Shown: positions 56,745-64,000 of the stretch, in pieces | Position numbering within the stretch: position 1 is the stretch's first letter | Layout: every line of letters starts with the position of its first letter | Origin: Tetracentron sinense | Lineage: Eukaryota > Streptophyta > Magnoliopsida > Trochodendrales > Trochodendraceae | Direction: 5' to 3' | DNA length: 64,000 nucleotides | Assembly: GCA_015143295.1 (NCBI GenBank) | Contig: CM026571.1 | Coordinates: 32,888,505 to 32,952,504 of the forward strand | Program-made: the position numbers and the translations under genes | Notes under the pieces: model-generated | The model's input: only the letters and a program-made list of their open reading frames with translations | Databases searched by the model: none | Told to the model about the DNA's origin: nothing

Positions 56745-59700
56745 CAAAACTCATTCGAACAATTCGGATACTTCGCTGTGACTTCGGCTTCACCCTCCGA
56801 TGTAGACTCTTCTCGAGCATGATGTTTGCCACTGCACGAGACCAATGGAATCGTTTTTTTTTGAACGACTTGATCTCTTTGATCCAATATATGAACCGGC
56901 TTCTCTACTAAAGTGAGATCCTCTCGAATTTCCACGGTTCCAAGTCTATGACATGCGAAGGATCCACAATGTACTTCCGAAGCATAGACACATGGAAAAC
57001 GTTGTGAACCGTGGCCATGTGAGGTGGAAGGGCAACCCTGTAAGCAACCTCACCCCACTCGCAGTGATGATCTCAAATGGGCCACATATCGAGGACTAAG
57101 CTTGCCTCGCCTGCCAATGTCATATCCCCTTGCTAGGAGATACCTTCACAAAGACTTGATCCCCAACCTGGAATTTCAAGTCCCTGTGGCGTGTGTCCGC
57201 ATAGCTATTTTGACGATCTTGAGCGGCTTTCAACCGATCCCAGATGATCTTGACTATCCCGTAGTTTGCCTCGATCAACTCCGGACCAAGTACTTTCCTT
57301 TCTCCTACCTCATCCCAGTAGAGAGGAGACCTGTAACTTCACCCATACAAAGCCTCGAATGGAGCCATTTTGATACTCGCCTGATAGCTGTGTTGTAGGC
57401 GAACTCTACTAAAGGCAAGTGCTCTTCCCAACTGCCTTTGAAATCCAGCATACAAGCCCGAAGCATGTCTTCTATAACTTGGTTCACCCTCTCTGTTTGT
57501 CCATCCGTTGTGGATGAAAGGTTGTGCTGAAATCAAGTCGGGAACCCATAGCTTCCTAAAAGCTTTTCAGAATCTTGACGTAAATCTTGGATCCCGATCT
57601 GACACAATACTGACTGGCACCCCGTGTAGCCTAACCACTTCCTTGATGTATAGCGCGGCCAATTGGCTAGAGTTGAAAGTAGTTCGGTAAGGCAAGAAAT
57701 GAGTGGACTTTGTCAAACGGTCCCACCACAACCCATATCGCATCTGAGCCCCTTGCCGTCTTTAGCAAGCCAACTATGAAGTCCATGGAGATGTTCTCCC
57801 ATTTCCACTCGAGAATAGGAAGAGACTGTAATAGACCGACGGGTCGCATGTGTTTCTGCTTTCATTTGTTGGCACACCAAGCACCGTGCCACATATTCCG
57901 CAACATCCCTCTTCATATTCCGCCACCAAAAGTGACTCTTGAGGTCTGTACATCTTTGTACCCCCAGGATGCACTGTGTACTTTGAACGGTGTGCTTCAT
58001 CCATAATCTCCCTCCGAAGATCTGCGTTGGCTTGGGACACATAGCCTTCCCTTGAATGTGATAGCACCTCGGCTAGTGAGAGAGAAGTCCTCACTACCCT
58101 TGGCAACTTCCTTGTCCCGATAAGCCAACAATTCAGCATCCGTGGCTTGATATTCTTGGATCAAATCTATAATGTATGGCCGAACCGTGACATTTGCCAA
58201 GATAGGACTACGGACAGAGTCATTCACACTGATGTCCAGATTTGCCAATCTTCAAGTAGCTTCCATTCCTGCACCAACATGTATGCTAATAACCCCGGAG
58301 GTCTTCTACTCAAAGCATCAACCACTATATTTGCTTTACCCAAGTGGTATTGAATGGTACAAATCATAGTCTTTCAAAAATTTCATCCAACGCCATTGCC
58401 TTAGATTCAGCTCCTTTTGGAAAAAGAGATACTTGAGCTCTTGTGATCCGTGAACACATAGAACTCCACCCCATAAAGGTAATGACGCCAAATCTTAAGT
58501 GCAACATGACCGCAGCAAGCTCCAAGTCATGCGTGGGATAATTCTTCTCATGCTCCTTCAATTGCCTTGAGCATAGGCAATGAATTTCTGTGTTGCATGA
58601 GCACATACCCAAGTCCAACGTGTGAGGCACACTAAACACCCTCATACCCATAAGGTCCGGATGGCACAGTAAGGACAGGGGCTGTAGTAAGTAAGCCTCT
58701 TCTTCAGTTCCGTGAAACTGATCTCGCACTTATCGCTCCACACGAACTTCGCATTCTTCCTTGTCAAGTAAGTGAGTGGTGCTGCAAGGCTGGAGAAACC
58801 CTCCACAAATGTCCTGTAATAGCCTACTAACTCAAGGAAACTGCGTATCTCCGTGACACTCTTGGGCCTCGTCCAACTCATGACTTGCCTCTATCTTCTT
58901 CGGATCTACCGAAATGTCTTCCGTGGATACAACGGGCCTAGGAATGCCACCTTTTCCAACCAAAACTCACACTTGCTAAGTTTGGCGTACAGCTTGTGCT
59001 CTCTCAGCATTTCCAAAGCAAGAAGAAGGTCTCGCATATGATCTTCCCGTGTCTGGGAATACACCAAGATATCGTCGACAAACACGATCACGCATCGATG
59101 CAGGTATGGCCAGAACACCCGGTTCATTAAATCCATAAAGGCTGCCGGCGCATTTATGAGACCAAAAGGCATCACCAAGAACTCGTAGTGTCCGTATCGA
59201 GTCCAAAAAGTAGTTTTGGGAACATCTTCCGCCTTAATCTTCAACTGGTGATAACCCGACCGAAGATCTATCTTTGAGAAAAATCTCGCTCCTTTCAACT
59301 GATCGAACAAGTCATCAATTCTAGGCAATGGATACCTATTCTTTATAGTGAATTTGTTCAATTGCCGGTAATCAACGCATATCCGCATCGAGTTATCCTT
59401 CTTCTTAACAAATAACATCGGGGCACCCCACGGTGAGACACTTGGTCGAATGAAACCAAGACCTTGTAATTCCTCCAACGGAGTCTTCAACTCCTTGAGT
59501 TCAATAGGGGCCATTCTATACGGAGCCCTAAAAATAGGAGCTGTGCCTGGTGCAAGCTCGATCACAAACTCAATCTCCCTGTCTGGAGGCAACCCTGGCA
59601 ACTCCTCTGGAAATACATCCAGGAATTCACTCACAACTGGAATAGTCGATGAGTCCTTTGCCTCGGGGTTAGCTAAGCTCAACGCCGCAAAACGAGCAAT

Positions 59701-60070
59701 ATCTCTACTTTTAACCCGCGAAAGTGGAATGATTTTCCTTCTATTGGCTTGAAGAGTACTATTTTCTCAAAGCAAGCTACATGCCCGTGATGTGCCGCTA
59801 ACTAATCCATTCCTAATATCACGTCAAAGTCTTGGAATCCAAGAACTATTAGATCAACCGCCAACTCGTGGCTTCCCACTTGAACCACACTATTTCGACA
59901 CACTTTGTTTGTCAACACTGTTTTGCCGAGAGGAGTCGAAATGGCTAACTCCGGTTCTAGCTGACTAGGCTCCACAGAAAAGCCTTCTGAAAAGCTCGGC
60001 GAGACAAACGAATGAATAGACCCGGTATCAATCAACACTCTAGCCAAACATTCGTTGACTAGTAGGGTTC
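56745..60070 (-). pseudogene. Element I pol: protease, RT, RNase H, integrase, chromodomain-like tail (broken)
   Basis: Same domain order as element D. Protease has [20 protein letters not shown] (DTG near 60020-60035). RT has [16 protein letters not shown] and a catalytic FVDD near 59071-59082. RNase H is near 58380-58740. Integrase has CLVCQQMKAE near 57860-57890, MDFIVGLL near 57780 and the zinc-finger HRSKYTVHPG near 57960-57990. The tail lies at 56745-56940. The protease-RT part is well kept, and the integrase and RNase H parts contain many small interruptions. Confidence 0.87.
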
Positions 60071-60212
60071 CTGAAATTTCAACTAGTTATGTCAATCCAT
60101 GCATCACATCATATGTATATAGGTAGATAGATATATAGCACGCCACATACGTACACAAGGAGTAAAGCATAACATGACAATTGCGGACAAAAGAATAACT
60201 CTAAACGCGTAC
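60071..60212 (-). other. Element I intron-like spacer between gag and protease
   Basis: 142 bp, starting GTACGC and ending GAAATTTCAG on the minus strand. Position and phase match those of A and D. Confidence 0.6.
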
Positions 60213-61170
60213 CTTGCACCACATCATCAGATGCAAATGCATCACCCTCTGTCAAGGCAAAAACTTGCCCTTGGTTCACCTGGCGAGGCAGAGGTGTAGA
60301 CCGGGTAGTCTGGGATGACGCCTAGTATGATCCTACTGGGCGTGCTGGGGGCTTAATCCCCTGAGACTGGCCTGGTGAATGCCGACTGGGGCAATCCCTG
60401 ATCACATGGCCCTGGCGACCACAATGAAAACATCCACCCGATGCCCTTCGGCAATCTCCTGTCAGGTGCCTTTGGCTGCACGAAGTGCAGACCTCATATG
60501 TGTAAGTCGGAGGGGCTGGAGGTGGAGCATACCTCACCGTCTGAGGTGCAACTGGCCATGGAGCTGGAAGAGCCTGAGGTCGTGGTGCCTGAGGCACATA
60601 CTACTGTGGAGCTAGAGGCACATAAGATGGCCTCATCGGTGGTGCTGGCCACGTGTACTGATAAGGGCCGGTATGAGCCCGCCTCTCTGAAGGTGCTGAA
60701 CTACTGGCTTGGCCTCTCGCCAACTCCCTCTTCTTGGACACGGCCTCGGAATTCGCCACGACCAATAAGGCTTTGTCTACTACCTCAGGGTAGGTAGCAT
60801 GTCTGAAAACCAAAACCTTCTCCATGATAACATCTTTGAGCCCTTGCTCAAATCTCCTCGCTTTCACTGCCTCGATAGCAACCATGTGAGTCGCGAAGCG
60901 TGATAGCTCCGAGAACGTAGCCTCATAAGCGGCCACAGTCATCGAACCTTGCTCTAGGTTGATGAACTCTCTTTCTTTCTTTTCCTGTGCTCCAATAGGA
61001 AAGTACTTCTTATAAAAAGTATCCTTGAACTCCTCCCAAGTCCAAGGTTGACCCTGCATAGTCAAATCTCGCGTCCTCAATGCGGACAACCACCAATGGT
61101 GGGCCTCGCCCTCTAGAATGAAAACTACCCATGCTACTCTATCTTCCTCTGTAGGCGAGAGGACCGCAAA
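60213..61170 (-). pseudogene. Element I gag, 3' part (broken)
   Basis: Recognisable: LSPTEEDRVAWVVFILEGEA, HHWWLSALRTRDL, FYKKYFPIGAQEKKEREFIN, a Pro/Ala-rich linker, and the zinc knuckle CFHCGRQGHVIRDC near 60399-60440. The N-terminal part is displaced by element J, which inserted at 61170/61171. Very close to element D gag. Confidence 0.87.
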
Positions 61171-61380
61171 TGTAGAGCCCCGGACCTTTTCACATTTATG
61201 CATGACCCTTCGTAGCCATTTTTCCTTTAAAGTAATGCAATTAATAAATAAGGAAGAAATTTGAAATTCTGAAACGTCAGAAATGTTCGTTTTCGAAGTA
61301 CGAACCCAACGCAAGTTGAATCGTCAAAATCGGACGAACGAGTCAAAAGTTATGGCCAAAACAGTTTGGACCTGCAGACC

Positions 61381-61564
61381 ACCGATCGATCGGTCCATGG
61401 AGCGATCGATCGGTCCAAAACCGATCGCTCGGAGGCTATCAACTGGTCGAGATTTTTCTATGGGGAAATTTTCCAGAGAGTGAAATTTCAACCGATCGCT
61501 CGGTTATGAAACCGATCGATCGGTAGGCAACCGATCGATCGGTCATTAACACCGATCGCTCGGT
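61381..61564 (+). repeat. Element J LTR A block: palindromic CGATCG repeats
   Basis: Eight copies of ACCGATCGATCGGT or variants such as ACCGATCGCTCGGT, split into two groups around a GGGGAAATTTTCC-type stretch. Confidence 0.85.
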
Positions 61565-62481
61565 CCTCGCGTTTTACAGAATTTTCACTAAGGGCATTTT
61601 CGACATTCGGGTGTTATACCCTTTCTTATATAGGATTACCCGAGCCTTTAGGGCTCATTCTCAACCCTTAGAGTCTTTTGAGAGATAGAGAGAAAGGAGA
61701 AGGTTTTCCTAAACCTAGGGTTTCCATTTTGAAGAGAAATCAAAGGGGTTTGAGACCCTAGACCATCCTCAAGCACGTTTTCCTTCAAGATCTCGGCTCA
61801 AGCTCGTGTGGAGCTCGTGTTCCAAGCTAGGGCAGCAACTCACGGTCGTTTTGGAAAGGGGGATTTCTTCCCCACTTGATCAAGGTCGGTACTTTTTACT
61901 ACCCTCCTAGTTATAGCCTCTCATTTCCTTATTCCTTCTTGTTTTCCTTCATATATATATATATACATTATGAGATGGGTGGTATGTATGGTAAATGGAG
62001 ATGGATGTTGGCGAATGGATGCCGTGTGGATGATGAAATGAATGAATGGGGAAGGGCATTGTACTAATAATAAACATACAAGTGTGATGTGAGTATAAAC
62101 CGCCTAGAAAAGCATGTTGTAGGGTTAATGAATAATGAATGTACCATGTTTGATGAAATGCCAAGGTGAATAAAATGAATGATAAATTAAGAAAATGCAT
62201 GTTTAAGGTTTATGAAAATTGCTAGGGTTATGATAGTGTGATTGTTCGCTTTCCCTAAATGATATCAATATTAAATTGCCCAAATCATTGATGTTATGTG
62301 TTACGAATTACTCAAATGCCATATTTAATTCCAAATGCAAGTATGCACACGACCTCACGAGCACGCATACATGACATGATTTTACCGAGGTTTTCAAGAA
62401 TGGGATTTAGAGGTGGGGCATATCGTACGATATGTTTTACCTCGCTTTTGGCAAGGACAAGACAATCATGCATTTTCATAA

Positions 62482-62706
62482 GAAGGGTCTCCCTTCCCTC
62501 ACAAGTGCATACATCACATAAGAAGGGCCTCCCTTCCCTCGCAAGTACATCTCACAAGAACATCTCACAAGTGAAAGGACATGACATGAGCATTTAGGAA
62601 GAAGGGTCTCCCTTCCCTCACAAGTAGTTTACTCTTCCAAGCATGATACAAGCAAGCATGACATGGCATGACAAGCATGGGCATTTAGGAAGAAGGGTCT
62701 CCCTTC
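62482..62706 (+). repeat. Element J LTR B block: four GAAGGG/CCCTTC hairpins
   Basis: Hairpins at 62482-62496, 62522-62536, 62601-62615 and 62692-62706 with loops TCT or CCT. The last two are inside a longer repeat spaced 91 bp. Confidence 0.82.
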
Positions 62707-63020
62707 CCTCACAAGTAGTTTACTTTCCAAGCAAGCATGACATGGCATGACACGCACGATACGATAAGATAAGACAAACATGACAAGTTTTCAAGCAAGG
62801 AAATGGTATTTTCAGTCAAGTCAAGTGCACGGTGTTTTCAAGGGTTTTATCGGCTTTTATGAATTCAAGCATGATTATATACTCCTTTACTTTATTGTCA
62901 TGATATGAATTATTCCTGCTTTATATGCTTGAATTGTTTCCTGCTTTATATATGTGAAATGCTTCCTGCTTCCTATACTGCTATGGTTTTGCTATGACTA
63001 TTGGTTAGTATTTAGTACCC

Positions 63021-63041
63021 GCTGAGTATTCCATGCTCAGC
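63021..63041 (+). promoter_or_regulatory. Conserved LTR stem-loop, element J copy
   Basis: GCTGAGTAT and ATGCTCAGC arms around TCC, about 420 bp before the LTR end. Confidence 0.6.
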
Positions 63042-63463
63042 CGTACTTCTTATGTCGGCAGGTTCTGAGGGAGCTGCTGCTCCGTTTGATATCTGTGCTC
63101 CGAGCCCTTGGGTGGAGGAGGAGTACGTCGAGGAGCCTTTGGAGGAACCTCCCGTAGAGGGTTACCATTAGGTGGTTGTAGATTCTGAGTGAATAGCTGT
63201 GGGTGAGATGAGAGATATACTTTCATGTATTTTGGCGGGCCTGTCCGCACTTTCTTTTGGTTACTTTTGTATGACTTGGATTTGAGCATGTATATTCATA
63301 GAGGTTTGGTTAGACTTCCACTGTGTTTTATAGTTATGTTCCGCTATATTGTCTTCTATGGTATATGCTCTGTGGGTTTTGCAGGTTGGTTGTCAAGCAA
63401 GTCATGATTAGTCGTCCAAAGTTCACTCTAACTCCTAAGGTGGGTTTTGGGTCGCGACAGAAG

Positions 63464-63475
63464 TGGTATCAAAGC
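63464..63475 (+). promoter_or_regulatory. Element J primer-binding site
   Basis: TGGTATCAAAGC, four bases after the LTR, identical to that of element F. Confidence 0.88.
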
Positions 63476-63820
63476 TTAGGCTTTAGGTCTCTAGGGTCAC
63501 TTAGAATCTGATACCACGGCTTGACAAGAGCATATGTTAGGAAACAAGTTAGGAAGGAAGTGAGTCGGGAACGAGTCTGGTTCCAAGTTTAAGACTAAAC
63601 TTTAGTCTTAGTCTACAATGGTTGCTTTAACCAAGTACGGGTCCTAGGTACGCTAGAACACTAAAGTATAAGTATAATGTGATGAATACTCTGATGACTT
63701 GATGTGATGTATATTAGTATTATACAACTAATACAAATTGAATTATTGTGAAGTGACATGGAAATAAACTGTGGTTTCGAGTGAGACTCATGTGGTGCTA
63801 TTGTTCTCAGGACTTTAGTC

Positions 63821-64000
63821 ATGAGGCGGGGCACACGGGGTCGTGGACCACACACCAGAGCTTCATCTTCTTCCAGAGATGAGGATGAGCAGCCGGACCT
63901 CTCCCAGGTCTTAGGCTCTATTGCTGAGACACTCGCCATCCTGGCGGCTCGGCAAACTATACCGGCATCAGCGGCACCTACTCCACCGCCCGCAGCTCCG
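63821..64000 (+). CDS. Element J gag, first 60 codons
   Basis: Starts with MRRGTRGRGPHTRASSSSRD and continues as EDEQPDLSQVLGSIAETLAI, almost the same as element D. The frame is open to the window end. Gag of a Ty3 element; the rest is not visible. Confidence 0.85.
   Translation, partial: MRRGTRGRGPHTRASSSSRDEDEQPDLSQVLGSIAETLAILAARQTIPASAAPTPPPAAP

Larger units (their letters stand above)
54386..61170 (-). mobile_element. Element I: Ty3/gypsy chromovirus-type, 5' end displaced by element J
   Basis: Read leftwards from 61170: gag, intron-like spacer, pol, PPT and 3' LTR (54386-56650). The pol is very close to element D. The first part of gag, the leader and the 5' LTR lie beyond element J, outside the window. 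The number of interruptions is high (more than ten), concentrated in the left half near the scaffold gap. The right half is much cleaner. Confidence 0.88.
61171..63459 (+). repeat. Element J 5' LTR (2289 bp)
   Basis: Starts TGTAGAGCCCCGGAC and ends GTCGCGACA before the PBS. It carries a CGATCG-type A block (61381-61564), four B hairpins (62482-62706), an (AT)8 run at 61951-61966 and the conserved stem-loop (63021-63041). Confidence 0.92.
61171..64000 (+). mobile_element. Element J: Ty3/gypsy chromovirus-type, right part outside window
   Basis: Complete 5' LTR (61171-63459), PBS, short leader and the start of gag. It is inserted in the gag of element I in the opposite orientation. The five bases before it are gcaaa; the other target duplication is outside the window. 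No interruption is seen in the visible gag. Confidence 0.9.

Overview
This window looks like a gene-free block of nested LTR retrotransposons from a large, repeat-rich angiosperm genome. Primer-binding sites copy plant initiator tRNA-Met, the Ty3 copies are chromovirus-type with long (2.3-2.9 kb) LTRs, and the Copia copies are of the SIRE and Angela/Tork kinds. I found no host gene, rRNA, tRNA or CRISPR array. The species cannot be named from the sequence. A 100-N scaffold gap lies at 53482-53581.

Layout, with elements lettered A-J. A (1-8233, minus, Ty3) sits inside the 5' LTR of B (8234-16284, plus, decayed Angela/Tork-like Copia). B sits in the reverse transcriptase region of C (16285-17786, plus, SIRE-like Copia, only its 3' part visible). 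D (18892-29007, minus, Ty3, near whole, target duplication CTATA) sits in the 5' LTR of E (plus, SIRE-like; 29013-30582 and 38936-46106). F (30583-38930, plus, gag-only Ty3 derivative, target duplication GAAAG) interrupts the gag of E. G (46107-53481, plus, SIRE-like) follows E head to tail. After the gap, H (53582-54385, plus, Ty3 remnant) is interrupted by I (54386-61170, minus, Ty3), which is interrupted by J (61171-64000 and beyond, plus, Ty3).

How the parts work together: the Ty3 copies share a 5' LTR - initiator-Met PBS - gag - short intron-like spacer - protease/RT/RNase H/integrase - chromodomain-like tail - PPT - 3' LTR plan. F kept only LTRs, leader and a zinc-knuckle gag ORF, and would have needed proteins from relatives. 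LTR pairs of A, B, D and F differ by about 2-3% by hand count. At an assumed 1.3e-8 substitutions per site per year that is roughly a million years or a little more.

The main signals beyond the element list lie inside the Ty3 LTRs. Each carries two variable tandem-repeat blocks: an A block of palindromic CGATCG repeats or a 25-26 bp minisatellite, and a B block with three sequence-unrelated forms that can all fold as short hairpins, with paired changes in two of them. A and B forms combine independently between elements, so the LTRs look mosaic. A stem-loop nearer the LTR end is kept in every complete Ty3 LTR. Three copies also share a GT...AG spacer at the same gag-protease point.
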